DNA from: Natronococcus sp. A-GB1
GTDB lineage: Archaea > Halobacteriota > Halobacteria > Halobacteriales > Natrialbaceae
Direction: 5' to 3'
DNA: 64,000 bases
NCBI RefSeq assembly: GCF_029688845.1
Contig: NZ_JARUKW010000012.1
Span: forward strand, 1-64,000
Below, in pieces: positions 45,701-54,805 of the stretch. Both the position numbers and the translations under genes were made by a program. The notes beneath the pieces were generated by a model. The model saw nothing but the letters and a program-made list of their open reading frames with translations, was not told the origin of the DNA and made no database searches. Position 1 is the stretch's first letter. Every line of letters begins with the position of its first letter.

Positions 45701-45947
45701 AGACCGTCGTCGACGCGGCGTCGTCGCTCGCACCCGTACTCCGACGACACACCGCGCAGTTCCCGCCGGGGAGTCGCTCGAAGAGCAGCGAGGAGTCGGC
45801 CTCGAGGGCCCCCGTGGCGGCGTCGACGACCGCGTCCAGCAGCTCCTCGGTGTCATCGATCCGGAGCGCCAGCTCGGACAGCTCCGCGACGATCGCCTGC
45901 GAACTCTCCTGGCTGTCGAACGTCGTGTCGTCTCGGGACGAACTCAT
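42762..45947 (-). CDS. GAF/multi-PAS sensor histidine kinase
   Basis: A protein of about 1061 residues. In order: GAF (about 15-175), then about five PAS/PAC units to residue 810 (for example ILEIVDRVTDAFYALDAEWRFTHVN-type and FVDITERKRIETDL linkers), a coiled linker (RTNERLERSNHRLEKSNERLEQ), a HisKA dimerisation domain with the phospho-His in AASHDLQEPLRMVSSYLRL (about 845-910), and HATPase_c with VFEVFERLHPVDDHAGPGIGLALCQ (about 945-1055). No membrane segment, so cytoplasmic. Its cognate regulator is not adjacent. The ATG at 45947 is preferred over 45971. Confidence 0.88.
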   Translation of the reverse strand: MSSSRDDTTFDSQESSQAIVAELSELALRIDDTEELLDAVVDAATGALEADSSLLFERLPGGNCAVCRRSTGASDDAASTTVSLDPEDSPVGRAIARGEPVDVDELRAGRELEWPDRLLERDVRSGLWAPVGIDDPWGVLEVRAAVPNAFDADDAATLRTIANVLAGALESASSDADDELGGEWTCKGKILERSPVGITVVDADGTLQFANERAEEILGRSRTEIADVAHDDPRWGLVDANGEPISTDDLPFDRALETGEPVTDVELGATRPDGTRVWLSVDTAPLRTDDTDRPGVVFALTDVTNQKRIETEFEEILDRVTDAFYALDAEWRFTHVNERAAELIDVTGRGLVGERVWDVFEWAADSKLRTEYERAMERQEASSFELYYPDPLDTWFEIHVYPSETGLSVYFRDISEQKERERRLREERDLTDRIIETNPTGIVTLGPDGSFERMNRRAEEITGYAANELEDLAGGTAGLDPVKPDGEPFSPDEIPTRRVFSDGETIHDLEIGLERADGRRIWLSVSGTPLREDGEISGAVFSFVDITERKRIETDLRESEAKFRQVTENVSEVVWLSSPEKDEMLYVNPAYEEVWGRGRDSLYEDPASFVDAIHPADRDRVLEALPEQREGTYDEEYRVVRPDGEMRWVRDRAVPIRDDDGDVYRIVGIASDVTDQRKVEQELRAREQELSRLMGNVPGMVYRCRNERGWPMEFVSDGCEELTGYSSTVLEQGDVQWGTDVVVPADRRKLWERIQTNVSDREPFSATYRIETADGDERWVKETGRAVVEDGSIETIEGVVIDISERKRYQQRLEETNDRLARTNERLERSNHRLEKSNERLEQFAYAASHDLQEPLRMVSSYLRLIEDRYATEFDEDGQEFLAFAVDGADRMREMIDGLLAYSRVENQGQALEPVDLEDVLEDVRDDLQLRLEESDAVLSVGSLPRVEGDASQLRQLFQNLLENAIEYSGETPPKIEVEAERSGETWIVSVSDEGIGIPDGESDRVFEVFERLHPVDDHAGPGIGLALCQRIVERHGGEIRVDSESGEGSTFTVTLPAQQR

Positions 45948-45999
45948 TCGATACGCAGCGTCGCTTTTCACTTCGGAGTGATAAAGGGTGTGGCCGGTT

Positions 46000-47904
46000 T
46001 TAGTCGTCGATCAGCGCCGCACTCGAGAGCGCCTCGTCGATGTCGGCCTCGGCCATCTTCTCGATCAGGGCATCGACGACCTCCTCGCGTTTGCCCTTGA
46101 CGAACTTGATCGAGCCGACGACGAGGTGGCCGCCGCCGGAGACGCCGCCGCCGGGGATCTCTTCCTCGAGCTCCGAGACCATGTTCGGGATGTCGAGGCG
46201 AACGCCGTCCGAGCGGAGGACGGCGAAGTCCGGGCCGTAGCCGACGGTGATCACGGGGTCACCGGTCTCCTCGATCTTCCGGTCGTGGAGTTCGCCCGTC
46301 GTCTTCCCCGGCGCGGGGTAGGTAAAGCGGTGGGCGTAGTTCTCGACGTCGATCCCGTAGAGGTGGGCGCCGTTGTCGAGCTCCTCGTGTTCGACGTGGG
46401 GCAGGACGGCCTCGAGCTGTTCGTCGACCTCCTCGCGAGCGCGGTCGGCGAAGAACGACACCAGCTCGCGGTGGCGCTCCTCGTCGTCGCTGTCGACCTG
46501 GAGCAGGTCCTGGATCAGCTGATCACCGGAGTTGTACCGGAGCCAGAAGGCGGCGTAGTCCAGCGCTTCGCTGACGTCCTTCAGGCGATCCTCGTCGTAC
46601 CCCTCCTCGGCGGCGAGAGCGAGGTAGTCGTCCATCGCGTCGGCCTTCGAGCGATCGGAGAGGCCGGCGACGGCGGGGATGTGACGGAGCTCGTCGGTCA
46701 TGTCCGGGTAGATCATCCGGGCGAGTTCGACACAGAGCATCCCCGTCGTGATGCGGTAGTCCTCGTCGTGGAGGTAGGGGTTGACGTGGGCGTCGAGCAG
46801 TCCGCCGACGGCGTCGGGGTCGGGGTGGTGGTGGTCGAGCGCGACGATCGGGATATCGTAGTGGGCCAGCGTCTCGTAGGCCGGGACGTCCTCGGCCGTC
46901 GAGCCGTTGTCGAGCATCAACAGAAGCGGAAGCTGCTGGCCGTGTTTCTCGCGGTCCTCGAGCGCGAAGTTCAGATCGCGCGTGGCGTCTTCCATCTCAT
47001 AGAAGGGCGCCTTCGCGGGCAGCCGCTTGATGAGGTGTCGGGGGGCATCCTCGTCCTCGTGGACCTCGCTGATGAACCGCTCGAGGGCGATCTGGACCGG
47101 AACCGCGGCGCACATCCCGTCGCCGTCGGCGTGGTGGCGGACTCGGATGGGACGTCCCTCGAGGACGGTTCGGCGAAGCAGCGTCGCGACCTCCTGCAGG
47201 TTGGGCCGGAGCTTCTCGAAGGCGGGCCAGTCGATCAGCGGCTCGACGTCGTGGGGCTCGGCGCGCTCCTCGAGGGCGTCCTCGAGTCGCTCGCGGGCCT
47301 CTTCGGCGTCCTCGCCCTCGAGCTTCGAGAGGCCGTCGACCTCGATCTGGACGTCGCCCTCGCGGTGTTCGGGCATCCCGGTGACTCGGACGACGTCGCC
47401 GACCTCGATGGTGGGGTAGGCGCGGACGCCCGCCTCCTCGAAGGCGGCACAGGGAACGACGCCCTGCTCGTCGGCGACGTGGAAGATGGTCGGCCCGCCG
47501 GTCTGTTTGACCTGGACGACTTTCCCCTCGACGTGGATCTGGTCGCCGACGTTGGCCTCGAGACGGTTGGTGCCGGTCAGCGCGTAGTCACGGGAAACCG
47601 ATTCGAGAGTGTACTCCTCGACGTCGACGGGTTCGAACGCCATGTCGCCGTTCTCGCGGATCGACTCGAGCTCGACGACGAGTTCGTCGCCGACGGCGTA
47701 GGTGCCCTCGAGGACCGACTCGTGGACGAGTCCCGAGATCGAATCCGAGAGGTCGACGAAGACGCCGTAGTCGACGATACCGTTGATCTCGGCCAGATAC
47801 GGCCGGTCCTGTTCGAGGTCGTCTGCGGTACAGTCGGCAGCAAGATCGTAGACGACGGAATCCCCGTCGTCCGCGCCGGAGTCTCCGGCGGACTCAACAG
47901 TCAT
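46000..47904 (-). CDS. RecJ-like DHH phosphoesterase with S1 and OB domains
   Basis: A 634-residue protein. An S1-type RNA-binding domain (about 35-100: INGIVDYGVFVDLSDSISGLVHES) and a second OB fold (about 120-200) precede the DHH domain: RHHADGDGMCAAV (about 258), MLDNGSTAED, and IVALDHHHPDPDAVG (about 355). The DHHA1 end has GGGVSGGGHLVVGSIKF. This is the archaeal RecJ-like nuclease family, acting on single-stranded DNA or RNA, some as GINS-associated replication factors. Confidence 0.88.
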   Translation of the reverse strand: MTVESAGDSGADDGDSVVYDLAADCTADDLEQDRPYLAEINGIVDYGVFVDLSDSISGLVHESVLEGTYAVGDELVVELESIRENGDMAFEPVDVEEYTLESVSRDYALTGTNRLEANVGDQIHVEGKVVQVKQTGGPTIFHVADEQGVVPCAAFEEAGVRAYPTIEVGDVVRVTGMPEHREGDVQIEVDGLSKLEGEDAEEARERLEDALEERAEPHDVEPLIDWPAFEKLRPNLQEVATLLRRTVLEGRPIRVRHHADGDGMCAAVPVQIALERFISEVHEDEDAPRHLIKRLPAKAPFYEMEDATRDLNFALEDREKHGQQLPLLLMLDNGSTAEDVPAYETLAHYDIPIVALDHHHPDPDAVGGLLDAHVNPYLHDEDYRITTGMLCVELARMIYPDMTDELRHIPAVAGLSDRSKADAMDDYLALAAEEGYDEDRLKDVSEALDYAAFWLRYNSGDQLIQDLLQVDSDDEERHRELVSFFADRAREEVDEQLEAVLPHVEHEELDNGAHLYGIDVENYAHRFTYPAPGKTTGELHDRKIEETGDPVITVGYGPDFAVLRSDGVRLDIPNMVSELEEEIPGGGVSGGGHLVVGSIKFVKGKREEVVDALIEKMAEADIDEALSSAALIDD

Positions 47905-48008
47905 CGTTGCCCGTTGTTTGTGACGGGCGCGTATAACCCTTGTTAAGCCTGCCGACCCGCTGGGTGGCCTTTCGGAACGTTTAGCAACCGGAAGCCCGGA
48001 GGAGGGGT

Positions 48009-48503
48009 ATGGGGCTGTTCGACGCGCTGTTTCGCTCGAGCGAGGTCCTCGGCATCGCCGAGGAGACCCTCGAGTTCGCCATCGAGTCCTCCGAGGCGGC
48101 CCACCCCGACGAGTATATGGGCTTTCTCCGCGGGACCGAGGCTCGCGAGCTCGGACTCGAGCAAAGCGGGCTCGTCATCACGGACGTACTGGTCGTGCCG
48201 GGAACCGAATCGAACAGCGTCAGCGCGACGGTCCGGACGAGCCAGATTCCCAACGACGTGAAGGCGCTGGGGAGCGTCCACTCCCATCCTAACGGCGTGC
48301 TCCGTCCCAGCGGCGCGGACCTGGAGACGTTCGGCCGGGGGAGCGTTCACGTCATCATCGGGGCACCCTACCGCCGAAGCGACTGGAAGGCCTTCGACTC
48401 ACAGGGACGGCCGACGACGCTGAACGTGATCGACGTCGAACTTCCGGACAGCGACGAGTTCTTCGATTTCACGCAGGCCGATATCGACGAGGATCTCTCA
48501 TGA
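48009..48503 (+). CDS. JAMM/MPN metalloprotease (desampylase type)
   Basis: A 164-residue single MPN domain. The JAMM zinc site is Glu35 (DEYMGFL), His91 and His93 (GSVHSHPNG), Ser101 and Asp104 (SGAD). The haloarchaeal enzyme of this kind (HvJAMM1) removes SAMP ubiquitin-like modifiers from proteins and frees SAMPs for sulfur transfer. All catalytic residues are present. The assignment to HvJAMM1-like activity is by motif. Confidence 0.88.
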   Translation: MGLFDALFRSSEVLGIAEETLEFAIESSEAAHPDEYMGFLRGTEARELGLEQSGLVITDVLVVPGTESNSVSATVRTSQIPNDVKALGSVHSHPNGVLRPSGADLETFGRGSVHVIIGAPYRRSDWKAFDSQGRPTTLNVIDVELPDSDEFFDFTQADIDEDLS

Positions 48504-48585
48504 CTCCGAACGCGACTCTCCCGCTCGAGACGACCGACGACTCGAACACCGATCGACGGCCGGCGACGGGGGCGCGATCGACGGT

Positions 48586-49017
48586 ATGAGCCGCACCGTC
48601 ATCGCGCAGGGAACGTTCGATATCCTCCACCCCGGACACGTCCACTACCTCGAGGAGGCCGCCGCCATGGGCGACGAACTGTACGTGATCGTCGCCCGGA
48701 AGGCCAACGTCGATCACAAGGAGGCGCCCGTCTGTCCGGCGAGCCAGCGACGGGACGTCGTCGGCGCGCTCGAGGCCGTCGACGAGGCTCTGCTGGGCCA
48801 CGAGGAGGACATTTTCATCCCGATCCAGGAGATCGATCCCGACGTGATCGCGCTCGGCCACGACCAGCACCACGACGCCGGCGCGATCCGGACGGCGCTC
48901 GAGGAACGCGGCGTCGACTGCGAGGTTCGCCGAGCGAGCGCGCGCGAGCCGGCGGCCGACGACGAGATCCTGTCGACGCGACTGATTATCGATCGAATAC
49001 TCGAGCGGCGCAGCTGA
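48586..49017 (+). CDS. ribL: Archaeal FAD synthase
   Basis: A 143-residue adenylyltransferase converting FMN and ATP (or CTP) to [26 protein letters not shown] holds the nucleotidyltransferase HxGH signature (His15-His18). [11 protein letters not shown] and a final segment with [11 protein letters not shown], in place of the usual ISSTxI, follow. Length fits RibL. It lies downstream of the JAMM gene in the same direction; co-transcription is possible. Confidence 0.9.
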   Translation: MSRTVIAQGTFDILHPGHVHYLEEAAAMGDELYVIVARKANVDHKEAPVCPASQRRDVVGALEAVDEALLGHEEDIFIPIQEIDPDVIALGHDQHHDAGAIRTALEERGVDCEVRRASAREPAADDEILSTRLIIDRILERRS

Positions 49018-49041
49018 GGCCGATAGCGGTGAGAGAGGGAT

Positions 49042-49231
49042 AGTTAGCTAACTGTGGGTGTGGAAAATATACCCTCACTGAGGAACGTAGATAGCGGAAA
49101 CATAATCCTGTTCTACCCGTACCGAGTTGGCCGGCCTCGACGAAACGGTCGGTAGCTCGCGTCTCCGGCGTTCGGGCCCGTTCGAGTGAGACAAATCTTG
49201 CCTCTTCCTATGGCCCAGAATTCTGAATTCT
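49042..49231. promoter_or_regulatory. Two palindromes upstream of a lipoprotein gene
   Basis: AGTTAGCTAACT (49042-49053) is a perfect 12-bp palindrome. AGAATTC-T-GAATTCT (49217-49231) is a perfect 7-bp inverted repeat 58 bases before the next start. They may be operator sites, but nothing else supports that. Confidence 0.3.
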
Positions 49232-49289
49232 CGAGGTAGAGGGCCTGAAACCCGCAAACTTTTGAGGACGGAGTACAGAGTATCTCGGT

Positions 49290-50654
49290 ATGCAGACGAA
49301 CTCCACTCGCAGGCGGTTTCTCGCGGGAAGCACGACTGCGGGAATCGTCGCCGTCGCCGGCTGTCTCAGCGAGACGGACGGCGACGAGAGCGACGACTCG
49401 AACGGTGACGACACCGAGGAGACCGACGACACGACCGACTACGCCGACGCCGAGTACGAGGTCTGGGCGCTCGATCAGGGGACCGATAACGTCCACATCT
49501 ACGAACCCGGCGAGGGCGACGCCGAGTTCGATCTGAAGACGACGGTCGACCTGAACGAACTCGAGGGCGTCCCCGAGGAGGGCGTCGTCCCGCACATGAT
49601 CGACTTCAGCTCGGACTACGAGTACGCTGCCATCGCGTGCACGGCCGGCCAGCGCGTTCTCGTCTTCCGAACCGAGGGCTGTGAGCTCGTCGGCAACGTC
49701 GAGACCGGTCCCGGTTCGCACATGGCGATCTTCTCGCCCGACGACGAGTACATCCACGTCGACGTCATCGACGAGGAGGCGGTCGCCCGCGTCGAGGCCG
49801 ACCTCGAGAACGAGTCCTTCGAGGAGGTCGACCGCCTCGATCTGGCCGAGGACGAGACGGTCCAGGAGGCCGGCATCGAGTCGGCGAACCCGATCTGTCA
49901 CCAGTTCGACGGGCAGGGGCGATCGATCCACACGCTCGGTCCGAGCTACCACGACGCCGGCGTCGTCATCGTCGACCACGACAGCTTCGAGGTCGAACGG
50001 GCCTACTCCGGCGACGAGCTGCCGGCTAACTGCGGAACCATGCCCCACTTCGAGGACGGGAAGTTCTACCTCACCGCCGGGCTGCCGTCGGATCCCGAGG
50101 AAGGCGAGGACGGCGTCGGCAAGTACTATGTCTACGACGTCGAGGAGGACGAGATCATCGTCGACGGCGAGAGCACCGAAGGTGTCGACGCGCACGGCTT
50201 CTGGTTCACTCCCGACGGCGAGGAGCTGTGGGTGCTGAACCGCGAGACCAACGACGGCGTCATCGTCGATCCGGAGACCGACGAGGTCGTCGAAGAGATC
50301 GACGCCTTCGGACCCGCCCAATCCGACGACCCCGAGGATCGGGACGCACCCGACATCATGTGGTCCTCACCGGACGGGAAGTACATGTTCGTCACCCTGC
50401 GCGGTCCCGTCCCGCTGTCGGGCGACCCTCACGCCGCGACCGGCGTCACGCCGGGCTTCTCGGTGCTCGATATCGAGAGCCGCGAGATCGTCGACGTCGT
50501 CGAGCCGGATCCGATCGACGACTACGAGGAAGAGGAGCTACAGGCCGCACGGGACGAGGAGGAGGACGCACCCGCAATCCCGGACTTCCACGGACTGGGG
50601 GTTCGCGTGTTCAGTGACGGCGACGGCGAGATTCCGAACTCGCCACCGTTCTGA
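49290..50654 (+). CDS. Tat-exported beta-propeller lipoprotein
   Basis: A 454-residue protein. RRRFLAGSTTAGIVAVAGC is a twin-arginine signal with a lipobox Cys. A very acidic linker follows, then a seven-bladed YVTN/cytochrome-d1-like propeller (about 60-440) with repeated strands such as HMAIFSPDDEYIHVDVIDEE, HGFWFTPDGEELWVLNRET and DIMWSSPDGKYMFVTLRGP. It acts outside the cell membrane; the ligand is unknown, and no heme or copper motif is clear. Confidence 0.85.
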   Translation: MQTNSTRRRFLAGSTTAGIVAVAGCLSETDGDESDDSNGDDTEETDDTTDYADAEYEVWALDQGTDNVHIYEPGEGDAEFDLKTTVDLNELEGVPEEGVVPHMIDFSSDYEYAAIACTAGQRVLVFRTEGCELVGNVETGPGSHMAIFSPDDEYIHVDVIDEEAVARVEADLENESFEEVDRLDLAEDETVQEAGIESANPICHQFDGQGRSIHTLGPSYHDAGVVIVDHDSFEVERAYSGDELPANCGTMPHFEDGKFYLTAGLPSDPEEGEDGVGKYYVYDVEEDEIIVDGESTEGVDAHGFWFTPDGEELWVLNRETNDGVIVDPETDEVVEEIDAFGPAQSDDPEDRDAPDIMWSSPDGKYMFVTLRGPVPLSGDPHAATGVTPGFSVLDIESREIVDVVEPDPIDDYEEEELQAARDEEEDAPAIPDFHGLGVRVFSDGDGEIPNSPPF

Positions 50655-50663
50655 TCGGCGCCG

Positions 50664-50819
50664 CTAGTTCTTGTTGACGCACGACGGCGGAAGCCGTATC
50701 GAGTCCACCGTGTGGCCGGTCTCGACGAAGTGCTCGATCGCCTTCCGCGAAACCTCCTGCTCGCTATCCCCGTCATCCGTACTCGCCTTCCAGTCACACT
50801 CGAAACAATACTTGTGCAT
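50664..50819 (-). CDS. 51-residue C2H2-type zinc microprotein
   Basis: ATG at 50817-50819 (MHKYCFECDWKAS) to TAG at 50664-50666. Cys5-x2-Cys8 and a later pair His30/His36 in AIEHFVETGHTVD form a single C2H2 zinc-finger layout, with an extra Cys near the end. Clean codon use. It lies between the lipoprotein and ilvD. A relative is at 58197-58364. Role unknown; DNA, RNA or protein binding is possible. Confidence 0.65.
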   Translation of the reverse strand: MHKYCFECDWKASTDDGDSEQEVSRKAIEHFVETGHTVDSIRLPPSCVNKN

Positions 50820-50883
50820 CCCTCGTTCTGTTCGTAGTCGGGGACGGGACCGGGAAAGCCCCGTGCAGGAAATCGAAGGGAGG

Positions 50884-52623
50884 CTACTCCCGCTTGACGC
50901 CCGGATTGGTCACGGCACCGTTCGACGCCGAGTCGAAGTCCCGGCCGTACTTCGCCAGCACACCGGCGTTGTAGGCCGGCTCCGGCTGGTCCCACTCCTC
51001 GCGGCGAGCCTCGAGCTCCTCGTCACTGGCGTCGACCGCGAGAGTCCGCTCGGGGATGTCGACGGTGATCTCGTCGCCGTCCTCGAGCAGCCCGATGGGG
51101 CCGCCAACGGCGGCCTCGGGCGCGACGTGACCGATCATTGGACCCCGCGTGGCGCCGGAGAACCGTCCGTCGGTGATCAGCGCGACGTCGTCCTCGTGGC
51201 CGGCGCCGACGACCGCGGCGGTGACGCCGAGCATCTCGCGCATCCCCGGTCCGCCCTGGGGACCCTCGTTGCGAATGACGATCACGTCGCCGCTCTCGAC
51301 GTCGCCTTCCTGGACGTACCGCATGGCCTCTTCCTCGGTCTCGAAGATCCGGGCCGGCCCCTCGTGGTGGAACTGGTCCTCGCCGGTCGCCTTGAGGACG
51401 GCGCCGCCGGGGGCGAGGTTGCCCGTCAGGATCTTGATCGCGCCCTCTTCCTGTTTGGGCTCGTCGACGGTGTAGAGGAAGTCGGCCTCGATCTCCTCGT
51501 CGTCCGGGAGCCCGCGCTCGGCCTCGAGGTGCTCGAGCTCCTCGGCGACCGTCCGCCCCGTGACGGTCATCGCATCGCCGTGGAACAGGTCGGCCTCGAG
51601 CAGTCGTCGGACGACGATCGGCACGCCGCCAAGCTCGTGGAGGTCGTTCATCACGCTGTTGCCGCCGGGCTGGAGGTCGGCGATCTTCGGCGTGCGCCGG
51701 GAGATCTCGTCGAAGTCCTCGATCTCGAGGTCGATCCCGGCCTCCCGAGCGAGCGCCAGCAGGTGGAGGACGCCGTTGGTCGAGCCCCCGATCGCGGTCT
51801 GGAGTGCGATGGCGTTCTCGAAGGACTCCCGGGTGAGGATATCGGACGGGCGGCGGTCCGCCTCGACGACCTCGACGGCGAGTTCGCCCGCGCGCTCGGC
51901 GACGTCGTAGCGCTCCTCGTCCTCCGCGGGTGGGGAGGCGCTGCCGAGGGGAGCGAGGCCGAGGGCCTCCGAGACCGAGGCCATCGTGTTCGCGGTGAAC
52001 ATTCCGCCACAGGAGCCGGCGCCGGGACAGGCGTTGCGCTCGAGTTCATCGAGTTCCTCGGCGTCCATCTCGCCGGTGCCGTAGGCGCCGACGCCCTCGA
52101 ACACCTGGACGATGGTGACGTCCCGCCCCTCGTGCTCGCCGGGCATGATCGACCCGCCGTAGAGGAAGACGGAGGGGAGATCGGTTCGGATCGCGGCCAT
52201 CATCATGCCGGGCATGTTCTTGTCGCAGCCGCCGATCGTGACGAGGCCGTCCATGCGCTCGCCGAAGCTGACGAGTTCGACGCTGTCGGCGATCAGCTCA
52301 CGGGAGATCAGCGACGCCTTCATCCCCTCGGTCCCCATCGAGATCGCGTCCGAAATCGTGATCGTGCCGAACTCGATGGGCATCCCGCCGGCGGTGTCGG
52401 CACTCTCGAGGGCCGAGTCGGCGACGTCATCCAGATGCACGTTACACGGCGTGATGTCCGCGGCCGGGTTCGCCACGCCGATCATCGGCGAGGAGAGGTC
52501 CTCGTCGTCGAACCCCATCGCGCGAAACATCGCGCGATGGGGGGCTTTCTCGGCGCCCTCCGTGACCTCGCGGCTCTGAAGTCGCTCGTCTTTCCCGTGG
52601 TCGAACCGATCGTCGCTGCTCAT
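50884..52623 (-). CDS. ilvD: Dihydroxy-acid dehydratase
   Basis: A 579-residue Fe-S enzyme of Ile/Val (and CoA) biosynthesis. Cluster ligands are Cys60 (ITPCNVH), Cys133 ([10 protein letters not shown]) and the Cys in [16 protein letters not shown]. The Mg/Lys site and the C-terminal [16 protein letters not shown] are present. [18 protein letters not shown] at 52623 is preferred to an upstream start in the same frame. Confidence 0.95.
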   Translation of the reverse strand: MSSDDRFDHGKDERLQSREVTEGAEKAPHRAMFRAMGFDDEDLSSPMIGVANPAADITPCNVHLDDVADSALESADTAGGMPIEFGTITISDAISMGTEGMKASLISRELIADSVELVSFGERMDGLVTIGGCDKNMPGMMMAAIRTDLPSVFLYGGSIMPGEHEGRDVTIVQVFEGVGAYGTGEMDAEELDELERNACPGAGSCGGMFTANTMASVSEALGLAPLGSASPPAEDEERYDVAERAGELAVEVVEADRRPSDILTRESFENAIALQTAIGGSTNGVLHLLALAREAGIDLEIEDFDEISRRTPKIADLQPGGNSVMNDLHELGGVPIVVRRLLEADLFHGDAMTVTGRTVAEELEHLEAERGLPDDEEIEADFLYTVDEPKQEEGAIKILTGNLAPGGAVLKATGEDQFHHEGPARIFETEEEAMRYVQEGDVESGDVIVIRNEGPQGGPGMREMLGVTAAVVGAGHEDDVALITDGRFSGATRGPMIGHVAPEAAVGGPIGLLEDGDEITVDIPERTLAVDASDEELEARREEWDQPEPAYNAGVLAKYGRDFDSASNGAVTNPGVKRE

Positions 52624-52714
52624 GATCGGCCCTTGTCTCGAGGGGACATAAGTCACGCCTTCTCCTCAAGGGTTGCTGGCGATCGGCTCCCCGGCTACCG
52701 GGCTCGGTGAGCGG

Positions 52715-53353
52715 TTAGCCGTGGCTCGGTGTCTCGAATCGGGCGGCTGCCTCCCGAAGCGCCTCCTGCGTGTCGATGCTCTCGAAGGTGTCCCCGCTCA
52801 CTCCCTCGAGTTCGTCCTCGTCGACCACGACGACGTCGAGGTCCTCCACGGCCGCGAGAATCCGCCCGTCCTCGCCCTCGAGGGCGTCGGCGCAGGCCTG
52901 GGCCATCGGCTTGGTTCGGTAGACCGCCTGAGTCGTCTGGTACCAGCCGTCCTCGAGTTCGACGAGCGCCCCGTCGCGGCCCTCGGCGCGGTCGGCCAGC
53001 GCCTCGAGCAGGGTAGGGTCGACGAACGGCATGTCGCAGGCCACGGCGGCGGCGTACTCTCGAGTGGCGGTCTCGAGTCCGACGGCGATCCCCGCGAGGG
53101 GTCCGCGGTCGGGTTCGGGATCGGTCGCGAACGCGACGGGCTCGGGGAAGTCGACCATCGCCGCCTCGATCGCCTCGCGCTGGTCCTCGCGACAGTTGAT
53201 TACGAGTTCGTCACAGACCGTCGCGAGCTGATCAGCGACCCGCCGGATCATCGGCGTTCCCGCGAGCTCCGCGACCGCCTTGTCGTCCTCGCCGAACCGG
53301 GTCGAGTAGCCGCCCGCGAGGACGACCCCCGACAGTGATCGCTGGGAACTCAT
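52715..53353 (-). CDS. mobA: Molybdenum cofactor guanylyltransferase
   Basis: A 212-residue nucleotidyltransferase. GVVLAGGYSTRFGEDDKAVAELAGTPMI is the MobA GTP-binding signature (LAGGxSxRxGxDK); the metal-binding Asp is in VACDMPFVDP. It attaches GMP to molybdopterin for DMSO-reductase-type enzymes. It is tandem after ilvD in opposite order, with no clear operon. Confidence 0.85.
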   Translation of the reverse strand: MSSQRSLSGVVLAGGYSTRFGEDDKAVAELAGTPMIRRVADQLATVCDELVINCREDQREAIEAAMVDFPEPVAFATDPEPDRGPLAGIAVGLETATREYAAAVACDMPFVDPTLLEALADRAEGRDGALVELEDGWYQTTQAVYRTKPMAQACADALEGEDGRILAAVEDLDVVVVDEDELEGVSGDTFESIDTQEALREAAARFETPSHG

Positions 53354-53506
53354 GGTCGCCGCTTGGTGTGGAGGGCCGTAATACCTGTCGGGGACGATGC
53401 GAAACCGACCGTTCGTCCGATTCCGACACGAGGGGGAATACTAGATATCTACCATAGAATAATAACTTCACACAACAACTGAGGAACCAATCACAGCAAC
53501 ATTTAC

Positions 53507-53520
53507 CCACGAATTCGTGG
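53507..53520. promoter_or_regulatory. 14-bp palindrome before the formaldehyde-type dehydrogenase
   Basis: CCACGAATTCGTGG is a perfect palindrome 25 bases before the gene start, between the promoter region and the ATG. That position is typical of a repressor operator. The binding protein is unknown. Confidence 0.45.
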
Positions 53521-53545
53521 CAGGTACCGTGGAGTCTGATATCGA

Positions 53546-54712
53546 ATGTCAATGAACGCTGTCGTATACCAGGGACCGCACGAGGTAGCTATCGAGGAGG
53601 TCGACGAACCGGAGCTCCAGCATCCGAACGACGTCCTCGTCGACATTACGACGAGCTGTATCTGTGGCTCGGACCTCCACATGTACGAGGGCCGGACCGC
53701 TGCCGAGGAGGGAATCGTCTTCGGCCACGAAAACATGGGGATCGTCAGCGAGGTCGGTGACGCCGTCACGACGCTCGAGGAGGGCGACCGCGTCGTGATG
53801 CCCTTCAACGTTGCCTGTGGCTTCTGCCAGAACTGCGAGGACGGCTACACGGGCTTCTGTACCAACGTCAACCCCGGCTTCGCCGGCGGCGCCTACGGCT
53901 ACGTCGCGATGGGGCCGTACAAGGGCGGCCAGGCCGAGAAACTTCGGGTCCCGTACGCCGATTTCAACGCCCTGAAACTGCCCGAAGGCGACGAACACGA
54001 GGACTCGTTCGCCTTGCTCGCGGACATCTTCCCGACGGGATGGCACGGCACCCGTCTGGCGGACCTCCAGCCGGGCGAGTCGATCGCCATCTACGGCGCC
54101 GGCCCGGTCGGTCTGATGGCCGCCTACAGCGCGAAGATCCAGGGCGCCTCCGAGATCTACGTCGTCGACCGAGTGCCGAGCCGCCTCGAGATGGCCGAGG
54201 ATCACTGCGACGCTCACGCGATCAACTTCGAGAAGGGCGACCCCGTCGACCAGATCGTCGACGCACACGGCGACCAGGTCGACAAAGGTGTCGACGCCGT
54301 CGGCTACCAGGCGATCGACCCCGAGACGGATCCGGGCGACGACGCCTACGACCCCGCCCGCGAGAACCCCGCGGTCGTGCTCAACCAGCTGATCCAGACC
54401 GTGCGGCCGACCGGACAGCTCGGTATTCCGGGACTGTACGTCCCCTCCGATCCCGGCGGACCCGACGAGATGGCCCAGCAGGGCCGACTCGGCATCGACT
54501 TCGGGAAGCTCTTCGAGAAGGGCCACAAGTTCGGCACCGGTCAGTGTAACGTCAAGCAGTACAACCGCCAGCTCCGCGACATGATCATCGAGGGGCGGGC
54601 CGACCCCAGCTGGGTCGTCTCCCACCGGGTCGACCTCGAGGAGGCCCCCGAGATGTACGAGCGCTTCGACGACCGCGAGGAGGGCGTTATCAAGGTCCTG
54701 CTCGAGCCCTGA
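53546..54712 (+). CDS. Zinc-dependent dehydrogenase, glutathione-independent formaldehyde dehydrogenase type
   Basis: A 388-residue medium-chain dehydrogenase. Catalytic zinc ligands lie in CICGSDLH and GHENMG; the structural zinc Cys are in CGFCQNCEDGYTGFC; the NAD loop is GAGPVGLMAA. The long C-terminal insertion with TDPGDDAYDPARENPAVVLNQLIQTVRPTGQLGIPGLYV is typical of the Pseudomonas-type formaldehyde dismutase/dehydrogenase branch. The start is the ATG at 53546 or 53552. Confidence 0.87.
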   Translation: MSMNAVVYQGPHEVAIEEVDEPELQHPNDVLVDITTSCICGSDLHMYEGRTAAEEGIVFGHENMGIVSEVGDAVTTLEEGDRVVMPFNVACGFCQNCEDGYTGFCTNVNPGFAGGAYGYVAMGPYKGGQAEKLRVPYADFNALKLPEGDEHEDSFALLADIFPTGWHGTRLADLQPGESIAIYGAGPVGLMAAYSAKIQGASEIYVVDRVPSRLEMAEDHCDAHAINFEKGDPVDQIVDAHGDQVDKGVDAVGYQAIDPETDPGDDAYDPARENPAVVLNQLIQTVRPTGQLGIPGLYVPSDPGGPDEMAQQGRLGIDFGKLFEKGHKFGTGQCNVKQYNRQLRDMIIEGRADPSWVVSHRVDLEEAPEMYERFDDREEGVIKVLLEP

Positions 54713-54805
54713 GCCGACAGCCAACGACAACTTTTTTGTGCGATCTCCGGCCGCGAGCGTGCCGGCTACGGAGTTTTATCGCTTCGCTGCCTACTTCAGT
54801 TGTTC

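Noticed and set aside
45988-47946. 652-residue open frame on the plus strand
   Set aside because: It is antisense to the RecJ-like gene, whose DHH and S1 motifs are unmistakable.
50671-52710. 679-residue open frame on the plus strand
   Set aside because: It is antisense to ilvD and has the Arg/Glu/Asp-rich composition of a shadow frame in high-GC DNA.
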